From: Lottia gigantea
Lineage: Eukaryota > Mollusca > Gastropoda > Lottiidae
NCBI RefSeq assembly: GCF_000327385.1
Contig: NW_008707828.1
Span: 278,198-342,197 of the forward strand
DNA: 64,000 bases
Direction of reading: 5' to 3'
Shown here: piece after piece, positions 39,101-44,725 of the stretch
Layout of the letters: the number at the start of each line of letters is the position of its first letter
How positions within the stretch are numbered: the stretch's first letter is position 1
Made by a program: the position numbers and the translations under genes
Notes under the pieces: model-generated
Seen by the model: the letters and a program-made list of their open reading frames with translations, nothing else
Databases searched by the model: none
Told to the model about the DNA's origin: nothing

Positions 39101-39246
39101 ATTTCTATTTAAATGATGTTGCAGAAAAGTAGAATGTAAAACTCCATTCATTTCATTTCATTTTCTATTTTCAGGAGCAGTTCCAGTTTGCCCTTGCCTG
39201 CGTGGCTGAGGAGGTTCATGCCATCTTGAAGGCACTGCCACAATGA
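9001..39246 (+). CDS. PTPRN: IA-2/phogrin-type receptor tyrosine phosphatase (3' part of gene)
   Basis: Twelve exons (9001-9189, 9407-9534, 16264-16318, 21123-21270, 28286-28359, 31990-32067, 32622-32741, 33114-33280, 37323-37376, 37836-37900, 38477-38550, 39175-39246) join in frame to 1,224 nt, giving 407 residues and a TGA stop. The order is a juxtamembrane stub, a transmembrane helix (about residues 13-37), a Ser-rich linker, then one PTP domain ending in AILKALPQ as in vertebrate PTPRN/PTPRN2. Family knowledge: this is a dense-core vesicle membrane protein of neuroendocrine cells that controls granule biogenesis and is catalytically dead. Seen here: the P-loop reads [12 protein letters not shown] and the WPD loop reads WPN, so the general acid Asp is replaced by Asn and the P-loop has Asp two residues after Cys. 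The RESP18-like and ectodomain exons must lie before position 1. PTPRN and PTPRN2 are vertebrate paralogues, so this is probably their single invertebrate orthologue. Confidence 0.95.
9213..9288. repeat. Family P remnant next to PTPRN exon a
   Basis: Outer arm parts only (TTGCACCATTCTAATTTTCA and the inverted end), beginning about 24 nt after the donor at 9190. Confidence 0.6.
9407..9534 (+). CDS. PTPRN: PTPRN-like exon b: cytoplasmic linker
   Basis: Follows a 217-nt intron. It opens with [10 protein letters not shown], near-identical to vertebrate IA-2, then a Ser-rich stretch ending SSRSSTSSW. The Trp codon is split 2+1 with the next exon and the donor is GTAAGT. In vertebrates this linker carries sorting and phosphorylation sites. 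That role is inferred here only from similarity. Confidence 0.92.
9795..10167. repeat. 53-bp minisatellite, about 7 copies
   Basis: The unit GGTCTGACTGGTAAAAATG + AGGCATCAAATCCCTGGAAA + ATTAAGTCATTTC recurs at exact 53-bp steps from 9,860. It lies in the intron after exon b. Confidence 0.92.
10585..10894 (+). repeat. Family B MITE
   Basis: Near full length. Begins AGGGACAGATGCACC and ends GGTGCATCTGTCCC followed by TTAA. The left TTAA is eroded. Confidence 0.75.
10895..11911. other. Intron DNA, nothing recognised
   Basis: Includes a short GC-richer patch near 11,600-11,750 whose 61-codon frame resembles no family. Confidence 0.5.
11912..12210 (+). repeat. Two degenerate tandem family S copies
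   Basis: The AACATTAAAG/GACAGTTG...GCATTGCCTGTC pattern appears twice in a row with many substitutions. Probably old. Confidence 0.6.
12482..12692 (+). repeat. Family B MITE, right end missing
   Basis: Left TTAA present. Homology stops after the GAAATAG block, shortly before a hAT-type insertion. Confidence 0.65.
12752..13559. mobile_element. hAT-like non-autonomous element carrying a 90-bp array
   Basis: Flanked by an 8-bp direct repeat TAATACTA (12744-12751 and 13560-13567), the hAT hallmark. Ends are GCAATGGGTATCGGC and, inverted, GTGAATCGATGTATCGCG, with many CGATAC words near both ends. The middle is a 90-bp tandem array. No transposase frame. Confidence 0.7.
12866..13416. repeat. 90-bp minisatellite, about 6 copies
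   Basis: The unit begins TCTATATATATTAATTTATA and includes GTGATATTTGGTAATATAG. The spacing is exactly 90 (12961, 13051, 13141, 13231, 13321). Confidence 0.9.
13863..13972 (-). repeat. Family S tail fragment
   Basis: Reverse complement of the last ~105 bp. It abuts the 15-bp minisatellite. Confidence 0.7.
13978..14300. repeat. 15-bp minisatellite, about 21 copies
   Basis: Unit GTTTAGTGGTTGTTT with G/T and A/G variants. Two frames stay open for 83-117 codons only because the unit is a multiple of three. Confidence 0.92.
14301..14929. other. Intron DNA, nothing recognised
   Basis: AT-rich. A block near 14,435-14,500 (AATAAACCAAGTACTAACC) recurs inverted near 53,490. Confidence 0.5.
14930..15218. 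repeat. Family P palindromic MITE
   Basis: Both arms present. Right end CAATTCCT followed by TTAA (15219-15222). The centre has TGATGACGTCGCTAATCG. Confidence 0.78.
15520..15615. repeat. Inverted partner of 2,903-3,005
   Basis: GTTACTCAGAGTTTCACGC and TGTGATCTTCAGACAACTG. Confidence 0.65.
15690..15860 (+). repeat. Dispersed repeat (related to 17,000 and 28,640)
   Basis: Shares GTCGCAAGCCTCTC-like and CTCAAGAAAATTTTA words with the other two places. Boundaries unclear. Confidence 0.5.
16068..16203 (+). repeat. Family B fragment
   Basis: Right half only, ending about 60 nt before the acceptor of PTPRN exon c. Confidence 0.65.
16264..16318 (+). CDS. PTPRN: PTPRN-like exon c: short linker exon
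   Basis: This is a 55-nt microexon encoding [18 protein letters not shown], almost identical to vertebrate IA-2. It has TTTCCAG acceptor and GTAAGT donor signals and ends in phase 0. A family D repeat begins only about 26 nt beyond its donor, and a family B fragment ends about 60 nt before its acceptor. Confidence 0.93.
16345..16732 (+). repeat. Family D element, complete
   Basis: Starts TTTTTATATGCCCAC and ends CCTTGCCTGACAAGCTATCTT-like, with CCGCCCGTCCACAAC near the start. The 3' end forms a hairpin (CTTGCC/GGCAAG in better copies). Non-coding. It begins 26 nt after a PTPRN donor. Confidence 0.7.
17005..17165 (+). repeat. Dispersed repeat (related to 15,690 and 28,640)
   Basis: AAGCCTCTTGAGGG, CCCTCAAGAAAATTTTA and TTTTGGGGCAAAAACG. 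The open frame over it is not gene-like. Confidence 0.5.
17170..18087. other. Intron DNA, nothing recognised
   Basis: AT-rich with no frame or repeat edge that I can support. Confidence 0.55.
18088..18180 (+). repeat. Dispersed repeat, partner at 32,393
   Basis: AATATGCTAAAAATAGGACA and CATGCATGACTTGAGTAGG. It lies directly before a full SINE. Confidence 0.6.
18190..18530 (+). repeat. Family S SINE, full length
   Basis: Keeps a good B box (GGTTCAATCC at 18212-18221), the GGGGCTGACATGG body and the CATTT tail. Confidence 0.8.
18859..19515. repeat. 30-bp array of ATTC/CATC words
   Basis: Unit ATTTCTATCATTCATTCATT + CATCCATCAT. The long open frame ([10 protein letters not shown] type) is an artefact. 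Confidence 0.92.
19760..20215. repeat. TTCATTCATTTA array
   Basis: Alternating ATTCATTCATTTA and CTCTTTCATTTA words. Open in all three plus frames. Confidence 0.92.
20275..20498. repeat. ~60-bp tandem array, 4 copies
   Basis: Unit GTGTTATAGTCTTTCTTTCC + T-rich + (ATTC)n, with growing ATTC runs along the array. Confidence 0.88.
20571..20845. repeat. 26-bp minisatellite, about 10 copies
   Basis: Unit ACAATGATTTACTAACTGTA + AGGTTT. Confidence 0.92.
21123..21270 (+). CDS. PTPRN: PTPRN-like exon d: start of PTP domain
   Basis: Encodes [19 protein letters not shown] and on to KNRYGDVLP. This includes the helix before the PTP core and the KNRY motif of the phosphotyrosine loop. The Tyr of the PYDH motif is split 1+2 with the next exon. 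The acceptor follows a T-rich tract and the donor is GTAAGT. Confidence 0.93.
21308..22346 (+). repeat. Family D, partial copy plus full copy with tripled inner unit
   Basis: Two starts (21,308 and 21,599), each with a TACGCCCA...TGGGCG hairpin. A unit of about 150 bp with CACCCAAGGATGAA occurs three times. It ends CTTGCCTGGCAAGC (22327-22340). The first start lies 37 nt beyond PTPRN exon d. Confidence 0.72.
22375..22592 (-). repeat. Family B fragment
   Basis: Reverse copy recognisable from the TCTTCTGAAGTACTAG and CACACATGGGTTTGAAGG blocks. Termini are lost. Confidence 0.65.
22965..23371. repeat. Family P copy interrupted by another sequence
   Basis: The left arm (to about 23,110) and right arm (from about 23,270) are separated by about 160 bp of unrelated repeat DNA. 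Confidence 0.65.
23112..23270. repeat. Insert in family P copy; inverted partner at 23,905
   Basis: Contains AACCCAAAATCCAAAACAAC and GGTGTCTAGAAGAGTAAGC. The same words occur in inverse order and complement at 23,905-24,070. Confidence 0.55.
23372..23904. other. Intron DNA with a short duplicated word
   Basis: AAAGGGCAAATTGAACCAGCC-like text occurs twice (about 23,470 and 23,560). No gene. Confidence 0.5.
23905..24070. repeat. Inverted partner of 23,112-23,270
   Basis: Reads GCTTACTCATCTAGACACC and later GTTGTTTGGATTTTGGGTTT, the reverse complement of the insert with substitutions. Confidence 0.55.
24071..24547. other. Intron DNA, nothing recognised
   Basis: AT-rich, no supported feature. 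Confidence 0.55.
24548..24818 (+). repeat. Family B MITE, left end eroded
   Basis: Contains AGACGAGTCGTCTT and ends in ATCCCTTAA. Confidence 0.7.
25063..25335 (-). repeat. Family S SINE, head missing
   Basis: Reverse orientation; body and tail well preserved. Confidence 0.78.
25341..25869. other. Intron DNA, nothing recognised
   Basis: AT-rich, no supported feature. Confidence 0.55.
25870..26168. repeat. Family P palindromic MITE with TGACGTCA
   Basis: Both arms present. TGACGTCA at 25999-26006. Open frames on both strands here are palindrome shadows. Confidence 0.8.
26440..26700. other. GC-richer unclassified segment
   Basis: Open on both strands for 63-71 codons. The word ATAAATGGGTGCCCATGCC forms a small hairpin. 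No known protein family and no splice sites. Possibly part of a dispersed repeat. Confidence 0.35.
26740..26938. repeat. Family F copy, centre deleted
   Basis: Has ACCTCTTAGAATGGAC, AACAGGTACCATGACTATA and ACCAGGTAAGTTCACTGATG. Outer TTAA is not preserved. Confidence 0.65.
27190..27505 (+). repeat. Family S SINE, head shortened
   Basis: A-box side present (GCCACAGTGGCTG), B-box region deleted, body intact. Confidence 0.78.
27560..27770 (-). repeat. Family B MITE, truncated
   Basis: Reverse copy starting at TTAA then ACGGACAGGTACGCC. It breaks off after TGCAGATGATTCTGGA. Confidence 0.7.
27771..28285. other. Intron before PTPRN exon e
   Basis: The block GCAGATTTCATACTACAAAA resembles text near 53,367, so it is probably a dispersed repeat. 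It ends in the T run at the exon e acceptor. Confidence 0.45.
28286..28359 (+). CDS. PTPRN: PTPRN-like exon e: SDYINA motif
   Basis: Lies directly after a run of about 18 T's that serves as polypyrimidine tract. Encodes [19 protein letters not shown] and INANFI, the conserved PTP motifs M1/M2 (DHSRV, DYINA). Phase 0 at the donor GTAAGT. Confidence 0.92.
28435..28805. repeat. Dispersed repeat after PTPRN exon e
   Basis: GCAGTTGTTCACAACC, TTCGCAAGCCTCCC and TTTTAGGGCAAAAATA match parts of 15,690, 17,005 and (inverted) 30,606-30,660. Confidence 0.5.
28857..29190 (-). repeat. Family B MITE, near complete
   Basis: Both termini present (GGGACAGATGCGCC and CACATGTCCCT). TTAA at both ends. Confidence 0.8.
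29191..29762. other. Intron DNA, nothing recognised
   Basis: AT-rich, no supported feature. Confidence 0.55.
29763..29979. repeat. Foldback MITE with ~65-bp terminal inverted repeats
   Basis: CAGTTAGGGTCTAAC and CGTCAAATTAACCTTTT occur at both ends in inverted order. About 70 bp of loop. Not TTAA-flanked. Confidence 0.75.
29980..30496. other. Intron DNA, nothing recognised
   Basis: A 68-codon minus frame at 29,953-30,159 is not gene-like. Confidence 0.55.
30497..30605 (-). repeat. Family S tail fragment
   Basis: Reverse complement of the last ~110 bp, followed by a piece similar to 28,440-28,490. Confidence 0.72.
30660..31103. other. Intron DNA, nothing recognised
   Basis: AT-rich, no supported feature. 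Confidence 0.55.
31108..31385 (+). repeat. Family B MITE, right end missing
   Basis: Left TTAA (31104-31107) then AGGGACAGATTCGCC. Homology lost near GATTTTCGTAGATTTT. Confidence 0.75.
31430..31811 (+). repeat. Family D variant (subfamily 2)
   Basis: TATACGCCCACATTGAAATG at the start and CTTGCCTGGCAAGC near the end. The middle has diverged (TATATTGATGAGATC). Confidence 0.72.
31990..32067 (+). CDS. PTPRN: PTPRN-like exon f
   Basis: Has 26 codons, phase 0/0: [20 protein letters not shown] then VADFWQ. Active PTPs have YIATQGPL here. This protein has FIVGQAPL, so the normally invariant TQGP is altered to GQAP. A family P repeat half lies about 20 nt beyond the donor. Confidence 0.93.
32087..32189. 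repeat. Family P half element beside PTPRN exon f
   Basis: One arm ending TTACAATCCCT then TTAA. It starts about 20 nt after the exon's donor. Confidence 0.7.
32393..32475 (+). repeat. Dispersed repeat, partner at 18,088
   Basis: GATATGCTAAAAATAGAACA and AACCACTCTTACAACTCTT. Confidence 0.6.
32622..32741 (+). CDS. PTPRN: PTPRN-like exon g
   Basis: Has 40 codons, phase 0/0. [16 protein letters not shown] is followed by [17 protein letters not shown], the PTP motifs FWxMVW and YWP. The acceptor is TTTCAG and the donor GTAGGT. Confidence 0.94.
32742..33113. other. Short intron between PTPRN exons g and h
   Basis: GTTATACGAGGTTT occurs twice (about 32,866 and 33,001). Several open frames here are shadows of AT-rich text. 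Confidence 0.55.
33114..33280 (+). CDS. PTPRN: PTPRN-like exon h: WPD-loop region
   Basis: Encodes [20 protein letters not shown], then [20 protein letters not shown] and LLDFR. The last Arg codon is split 2+1. The catalytic loop is WPN (residue 305 of this partial protein is Asn), where active PTPs have WPD. The donor is the weaker GTTTGT. Confidence 0.94.
33281..34545. other. Intron between exons h and i, first part
   Basis: No gene or clear repeat. Ends in a purine/pyrimidine-simple stretch before the N gap. Confidence 0.55.
34546..34843. other. Assembly gap (298 N)
   Basis: A run of 298 N in the intron between exons h and i. The open frames across it are artefacts. Confidence 0.99.
34845..35015. 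repeat. ~110-bp tandem pair beside gap
   Basis: GATTTTCACTAACACTAACA and AAAAGGCATGAGCTTTG occur twice. It sits directly after the 298-N gap, so the array may have caused the gap. Confidence 0.7.
35128..35388 (+). repeat. Family S SINE, head missing
   Basis: Starts at GTCAGTGATGCAGGTAAG. Complete body and tail. Confidence 0.8.
35400..36760. other. Intron between exons h and i, later part
   Basis: Apart from the tandem pair at 35,975 nothing is recognised. Short frames on both strands are not gene-like. Confidence 0.5.
35975..36172. repeat. ~115-bp tandem pair
   Basis: ACACAAGTACATATGTACTA and ACACAAGTACATGTGTATTA start two similar units. Confidence 0.65.
36765..36999 (-). repeat. Family B MITE with internal deletion
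   Basis: TTAA on both sides (36761-36764, 37000-37003) and both termini present, but the central stem is deleted. Confidence 0.8.
37323..37376 (+). CDS. PTPRN: PTPRN-like exon i: P-loop start
   Basis: A 54-nt exon encoding [17 protein letters not shown] with the nucleophile Cys (residue 337). The following Ser codon is split 2+1. It starts with AG acceptor TATATTTCAG and ends at donor GTAGGC. Confidence 0.93.
37449..37790 (+). repeat. Family S tRNA-derived SINE, full length
   Basis: The head reads TGGCTCAGTGAGTTAGACGC (A-box-like) and later CCAGGGATCAATC (B-box-like). The body has GGGGCTGACATGGAAAAAG, AATAAACC and CACGTTAAAGATCCCTCGAC. The tail is GTAGGACGTAAAA then (CATTT)n. It has no coding capacity, and short frames in any copy are artefacts. 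Confidence 0.8.
37836..37900 (+). CDS. PTPRN: PTPRN-like exon j: P-loop end
   Basis: Encodes [20 protein letters not shown] then KG. The first residues complete the P-loop C-S-D-G-C-D-R-S. Arg343 is kept, while Asp339 and Asp342 stand where active PTPs usually have Ala and Gly. The acceptor has a strong T/C tract and the donor is GTAAGA. Confidence 0.93.
38101..38406 (-). repeat. Family B MITE, complete
   Basis: 306 bp between TTAA at 38097-38100 and 38407-38410, in the intron between PTPRN exons j and k. Confidence 0.82.
38477..38550 (+). CDS. PTPRN: PTPRN-like exon k: Q-loop region
   Basis: Encodes [20 protein letters not shown] then VKSK, matching vertebrate IA-2 closely. Phase 2 start, phase 0 end, with donor GTATTA. 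Confidence 0.92.
38600..38682 (-). repeat. Family E terminal fragment
   Basis: Ends AAGGGAACCCATCT followed by TTAA, shortly after PTPRN exon k. Confidence 0.7.
38683..39116. other. Last PTPRN intron
   Basis: AT-rich. A 61-codon frame from 38,927 is not conserved-looking. Confidence 0.55.
39117..39166 (+). repeat. Family S tail at the last PTPRN acceptor
   Basis: GCAGAAAAGTAGAATGTAAA and CTCCATTCATTTCATTTCA, ending 8 nt before the AG of the terminal exon. Confidence 0.8.
39175..39246 (+). CDS. PTPRN: PTPRN-like terminal coding exon
   Basis: Encodes [19 protein letters not shown] and ALPQ, then TGA at 39244-39246. This is the typical PTPRN C-terminus. The acceptor region just upstream comes from the 3' tail of a family S SINE. 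Confidence 0.94.
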   Translation, partial: EQFQFALACVAEEVHAILKALPQ

Positions 39247-39645
39247 GATGGAAAGAATCTCAAAACAGTTGTGTTTGGAGAAAATTCATCAGAAATTAAA
39301 AAAATGTTGTAAAAGCTTAATTAACCAACAAATGTCAAGTTTTGATGTCAAACATTAGCTTATTGGTCACCAATTGACAAAAAAATATATTTTTTCTTGT
39401 TCCGTAAGTTTTACCCTAACAACTGGTATCCAAGAATTTAATGCATCAGTGACTTTAAAATGTATCATATCACAGACAAGTAATCCTATCATGTATCATG
39501 ATGTATCTATCAGTGATGTGTCCTGATACATGACTTTACATGTCCATGACTAATTTTTTTCTATTTTCGAAATTTACTCAAAGGTAAATTTCAACCTGTA
39601 CTTTTTGATTCTTTTAATAAAAAATTTGCCAGAAATTTCGGCTTT
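39247..39645 (+). other. Probable 3' UTR of the PTPRN-like gene
   Basis: AT-rich non-coding sequence from the stop codon to shortly after the first AATAAA. Longer 3' ends are possible because other AATAAA motifs occur further on (for example near 43,380). Confidence 0.5.
39616..39621 (+). terminator. AATAAA polyadenylation signal candidate, PTPRN-like gene
   Basis: The first canonical AATAAA after the stop, 370 nt downstream, followed by T-rich sequence. Use is inferred. Confidence 0.5.
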
Positions 39646-40416
39646 CTGTTATATGTCCTTTTTTTGCATACAATGTGAACTGTTTTGCATTTTTTCTTGT
39701 ACACCAGCCATTTTGAAGGTAAATGTGCTGGAAAAGTAACATGTTTACACAAATAACAAGTAAATTTATGCTGATTAACAACCTTTAGATATTGTGTTTG
39801 TCAACTATTTTGTTATTGTTTACGTGTCTTGTTAGTTGTTTCACAGTCTTAAGTATTTTTTTGGTTGGTATCAGGGTTTGATAGGCGATTAAACCCTTCA
39901 TTAAGTAAATCTTTAGTGGGAAAGTTGCAAATTGTGTCCTTAAAACATTTAAATTCTGATCAGTATACCACTAATCTGTGTTATCTCCCCTGAATCAGAC
40001 TAAATGTGTTTTCAATAATGAAGAGTACCTTTTTTAAAAGATCTTTTGCACATTAAATCAAAAGCCAAATTGACATCTGCTGCCTGGACCTCGTTTTCAG
40101 TAAGTGCATGCGGCATTGGTTTAATTCCTTTGGCATGGCGATGGTTTCTGTAACCATGGTAACCACCTGTTGTCACTTCATCTATTAACAAGTTTATCCA
40201 AACCGTTTCCTATCTTTGAGTTTGAAGTTGATGATGCAAACTATTTTTGTAAATGATGATATTTGGATTAAAACCCATCTTCAATTTGCACAACAAGGAA
40301 ATAATTTTTGTTAAATGTTCCTAGATGATACACGATAATTTATGAGATGTGCAATGAAAGGACCTCAGAATATTTATTTTCTAGTCATTATGTGTTTGAG
40401 TTGTTCTGAAATCCAA
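39646..40416. other. Downstream flank of the PTPRN-like gene
   Basis: May still be 3' UTR. No frame or repeat recognised. Confidence 0.45.
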
Positions 40417-40420
40417 TTAA

Positions 40421-40760
40421 AGTTATACTACCTCTTAGGATGACCAAAAAATTCAAATTGTTAAACTTGATTAAAATGAGTCTTTATTCATCAGTGGACT
40501 TACCTGGTGTTATAACTATACAACAGAATCTCTCTATAATCTAATAAATCTATAAAACTAAGTAATAATTCATTAAACTTAGTAATTTTGAAACTTGCTA
40601 AGAAGTGTATTTCAATAATTATTTAGTTTAATAGATATATCATCTTATATAGAGATTCTATTAGTCATGGTACCTGGTAAGTCTAACTGGTGAATATATA
40701 CTCTTATTGACCAAGTTTGAGATTTTAAATTTTATATACATTCTAAGAGGTAGTGTTCCT
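40421..40760. repeat. Family F foldback MITE, complete
   Basis: About 340 bp. Left TTAA then AGTTATACTACCTCTTAGG, right CTAAGAGGTAGTGTTCCT. Inner arms GGACTTACCTGGTGTCATA and an inverted GGTACCTGGTAAGTC make it a foldback. It lies just past the PTPRN 3' end. Confidence 0.75.
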
Positions 40761-41103
40761 TTCATATTTTACTGAAATCTATTGATCATCTACTTAATTA
40801 TTTATGAGGCCTACTTCATCCAATACAGTCATAATTTATATTTTTGACCTATTTATTATGTTATATTTATTATGAATTATTTAGTATAGTTTACATTTTA
40901 GACATCAACTTTTTCCACGTAGAATAGAATGTATCTTTATATAGCCTACTGATTTTTACATTAACTTATCCTGTCCAAAATGGATGGGCAAATTTGATTT
41001 ATTTTTTCAACTTAGTCATTGTGTTGAATGATTATCGCAAAAAATTTAGTTTTGACTGCTGTGTTTAGGGTAGACTAAATTCTTTGAGTGTAAAGTTAAT
41101 TAA

Positions 41104-41405
41104 TGGGATTGTAAAGAGGTTTTTTAAATTTTTTATGTGTATCGGGGACACTGTTAGCTTCAATTTGCACCAATCAGACATCTGTGGTTCTTGCAATTCC
41201 ACTAAAACTAACGCGTTTCATGACGTCACTAGAGGGGAGCTACCAGAAGCTACTTTTTATATCTATGCAGTTCCCCTCTAGTGATGTTAGTTTTAGTAGA
41301 ATTGCAAGAACCGCAAAGGTGGGAATGAGAATTGAAATAGTGCAAATTGATGCTATCAGTGTCCACAATACACATAAAAGTTTAAAAAACCTCTTTACAA
41401 TTCCT
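41104..41405. repeat. Family P MITE with a different centre
   Basis: TTAA at 41100-41103 and 41406-41409. After TGACGTCA (41221-41228) comes CTAGAGGGGAGCT and its inverted partner, so the loop differs from other copies. Confidence 0.8.
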
Positions 41406-41852
41406 TTAAGATAGTGTTTAAGTGAACTGTGAAATCTCCAGTTTTAGAGTTATTCCTATTATAATTTCACCAATGTCACCATGGCAATCCCTCACCTCAA
41501 CCCCTAACCTGTGCCCTAGTTTGCCCTCTTTATCTTCCTGAACCAGGTTCATTCCTTCAAATACATTCCTCTGAAATGTCCAGAATGAAATAAAAGCATT
41601 CCTCTTATTTTAAAATTTCTTGAGACATTTTGAATATAACAGATCTATTCTCTTTTGTGAAATTGTATTTTGAATTTTAATTAAGGGATTCTGTTGCATC
41701 AAAATTAATACTGTTCACATTTGAGAACAAGAAATATTAGATGTAGATCACCATGCAATAACTAACTTTCAAATTTGGCATGTTCCACAGCAATTTGTAT
41801 AGTTTTTCAACAGTATTAAGCCTATTCTAAATATCCATTTAGAAATGCTTAA

Positions 41853-42064
41853 AGGGACAGATATGTCATTTTTTTTGACTAATCATACCTTAGTCTTAAA
41901 AAACAGGAATTTATAAGCTAGGCTAATCAGTAATAATGTTCACAGCTCACCGTCGAAATATGAGCCTTCAAATCCATGTGTGTTCAGAATTATCCATATT
42001 TGAAAGTTAAGACTACATATATTCAAGACTCTAATCAACCCTCCAAAATGAGGCATCTGTCTCT
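41853..42064 (+). repeat. Family B MITE with internal deletion
   Basis: TTAA at both ends. The segment between the AAAGTTAA block and the AAGACTACATATATTC block is missing. Confidence 0.8.
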
Positions 42065-42265
42065 TTAAATGGGGCACCAGGATTTTCTCTGTTTTTGAGA
42101 CCTAAGAAATAAAATTAAGCTCTTTCTGGGAGATCTTGGAATTGCACAAGCAAGCTGATAAGACTAGATTAATATTTCACTGCCTTTTGTTTTGTTATAT
42201 GAATTGTTATATATGATAATAATAATTGTTAAAAAAATCATGTTAATTAGGTTAAAGTTTACTTT

Positions 42266-42420
42266 GCAGGCTTAATCCAGAGTTAAAATTTTACTAAGTA
42301 AGCTTAATCCAGAGTTGAAATTTTACTAAGTAAGTTTAATCCAGAGTTGAAATTTTACTAAGTAAGTTTAATCCAGAGTTCAAATTTTACTAAGTAGATT
42401 TAATCCAGAGTTCAAATTTC
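42266..42420. repeat. 32-bp minisatellite, about 5 copies
   Basis: Unit GCTTAATCCAGAGTTGAAAT + TTTACTAAGTAA. Confidence 0.9.
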
Positions 42421-42424
42421 AATT

Positions 42425-42726
42425 TTTAAACCTGGCCAAAATGATTCTTGTTTCATCAGTGGACTTACCTGGTGTCATAACTATACAACAGAATCTCTCT
42501 ATAATCTAATAAATCTATAAAACTAAGTAATAATTCATTAAACTTAGTAATTTTGAAACTTGCTAAGAAGTGTGTTTTAATAATTATTTAGTTTAATGGA
42601 TATATCGTCTTATATAGAGATTCTATTCTTTAGTCATGGTACCTGGTAAGTCTAACTGATGAATATACACACTTATTGACCAAGTTGACTTTAAATTTCA
42701 TGTCCATTGTAAGAGGTAGTGTTCCT
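42425..42726. repeat. Family F foldback MITE, left end eroded
   Basis: Near-identical to the 40,421 copy in the centre. The right end GGTAGTGTTCCT is followed by TTAA (42727-42730). It directly follows a 32-bp tandem array. Confidence 0.75.
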
Positions 42727-42912
42727 TTAATATGAAAAACACCCATGGCACCAAACTTGGTATTGCAGAAATGGGTTTAGACAAACATTAGGTTAGCAAA
42801 AATATGGAGGGATTTGGGTTGGAGAGTCACCCTAGAAACAGTTATTTGAACATGTCCCTGTTGATATGAACTTTAGCCAATGTTAATTTAAACCTGATTA
42901 ACTACTGATTAA

Positions 42913-43178
42913 AGGGATAGTATAGAGGTTTTCTACATTATTTATGTGTATTGGGAATTCCACTATAACAAAGTGTTTGATGACGCCATTAATCACAAAA
43001 TATGTTGTATCACATAAAAACTTGGCAATTAGTGACGATTAGTGACATCATAAAATGCTTAGTTTTAATGGAATTGCAGGAACCACAGACGTCTGATTGA
43101 AAATTGGAATGGTTTAAATTGATGTTATCAGTGTCCCTGATACACATACAAAATTTAGAAAACCTCTTTACAATCCAT
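42913..43178. repeat. Family P MITE, left arm shortened
   Basis: TTAA at both ends (42909-42912, 43179-43182). Part of the left arm is deleted. Confidence 0.78.
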
Positions 43179-43467
43179 TTAAATGTGTTCAATTAATTAA
43201 TGATATTCTATGTGATGAATATAACAATGTGTCCCTGTGTGTTTTCAAGTTATTTTTTGTTGTTATAAATATAACCTTGTTGAAATATCTATGTTATATT
43301 ATATCTATTATATATGAAATTGTTGGAATCAAGACTTTATCCCTGTAAAACTCTCAAATTGTGAATTATGATTTACCCAAATAAAGTTAACACTGGGCCA
43401 AATTGCAACTGTTAAAATATTGTTTGTTTTTTTTTTGTTATTCATTTCTCCCATCTTGATAAATATT

Positions 43468-43580
43468 TAGTCCTGGCAAAATTTCCCTCATTGCACCCTG
43501 CATGGCGTTGCCCGTCTTCATTAGCCCACATGGTGCAGAAAAGTAGGACGTAAAACTCCATTCATTTCATTTCATTTTAC
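43468..43580 (+). repeat. Family S tail fragment
   Basis: The last 110 bp, very close to consensus. Confidence 0.78.
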
Positions 43581-43740
43581 ATTGTGAATATGCCCTAGAT
43601 AGACAACCAGGCTCCTACCTCTTACTGGTAGACGAGGGTCAATTAAATACATTCTTTTTCTTTTATTTGCAATCAATAGGGGGGAAGTTTCGATATAATT
43701 ATTGATGAAATGAATTATTTCAATCAATACGTAACATTGA

Positions 43741-44208
43741 AGGGACATTCCGCTTTTTTTATTGTAGGTTGAAAAAATTTTCTTTGAAAATTAGTTATTT
43801 GTGAAAACTATACACAAGAATCTAGAGAAATTTGTCCCTTAAACGTATCTGAAAATTTGAACTCATAAGTAACTTGTCGTTAAGTTTAGAAGCCAAAACT
43901 AGTTAAAAGTTTACCGTAAATATTTTAACGTTTCTATGATTTTGTTTGTCGTTGGAAAACTAATGTGCGGCGAAATACGCGCTAAAATGTAGACAAATGT
44001 GTCTCCTACTCATTCCGATGGTTTCAACAAAAAATATCGAGCCATTATCAAGTCAAATTCAAAAATTAGATTAAACTACATAATCAGCAATTACTAGACC
44101 TACGCTCCATTTTTAAATAGATATATAGATATAAATAGCATATTTTAAAAATATTTTCAGGTATAATTTACAAGGTTTTTAATGATACAAACTTTGCATA
44201 TTACCCCT
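43741..44208 (-). repeat. Family G element, single-unit form
   Basis: 468 bp, reverse orientation. Starts AGGGACATTCCGC, ends TTACCCCT followed by TTAA (44209-44212). It has one copy of the unit that is tripled at 3,344. Confidence 0.72.
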
Positions 44209-44521
44209 TTAAAGAATGGCGACTGTTTCTTTTTTACTTATTAAAAAATCAAATGTAAACTTGTCATGTAGTTTTTAAAAAATATATCGACTTTTATTTT
44301 CTATTGAAAGGAATTAAATTAAAGTGCGTTGGTTTAAAGATTATTTACTCTGCGGGTACACAGTCTTAAGGTAAACTGGGTTATTATTTATGAAAACATC
44401 AACGATAAAAAACGTTGCCTTTATTTATTTATAAAAAATGTTCGTTTCCAAATTCTTATATCGTTTTTAATTTCTTGTAACGTCTTTATTTATTTCTAAA
44501 AAAAAATTATGTGTAGGCCTA

Positions 44522-44565
44522 TCGGAAAATGAAATGAAATGAATGGAGTTTTACGTCCTACTTTT
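44522..44565 (-). repeat. Family S tail fragment
   Basis: Reverse complement of the terminal 40 bp, joined to a family P copy. Confidence 0.68.
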
Positions 44566-44725
44566 AAGTGTATCGGAGACTCAAAGCATCAATTTGCATC
44601 ATTCCAATTTTCAATCAGACGTCTGTGGTTACATGTGATGGTCCTTTGTGATAAAGCATATATTTTGATGCTATCAGTGTACCCGATACACATTAACAAT
44701 TTAGAAAACCCTGTTCACAATCCCT
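44566..44725. repeat. Family P MITE, internally deleted
   Basis: Follows a minus-strand SINE tail. The right end is followed by TTAA. Confidence 0.68.
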
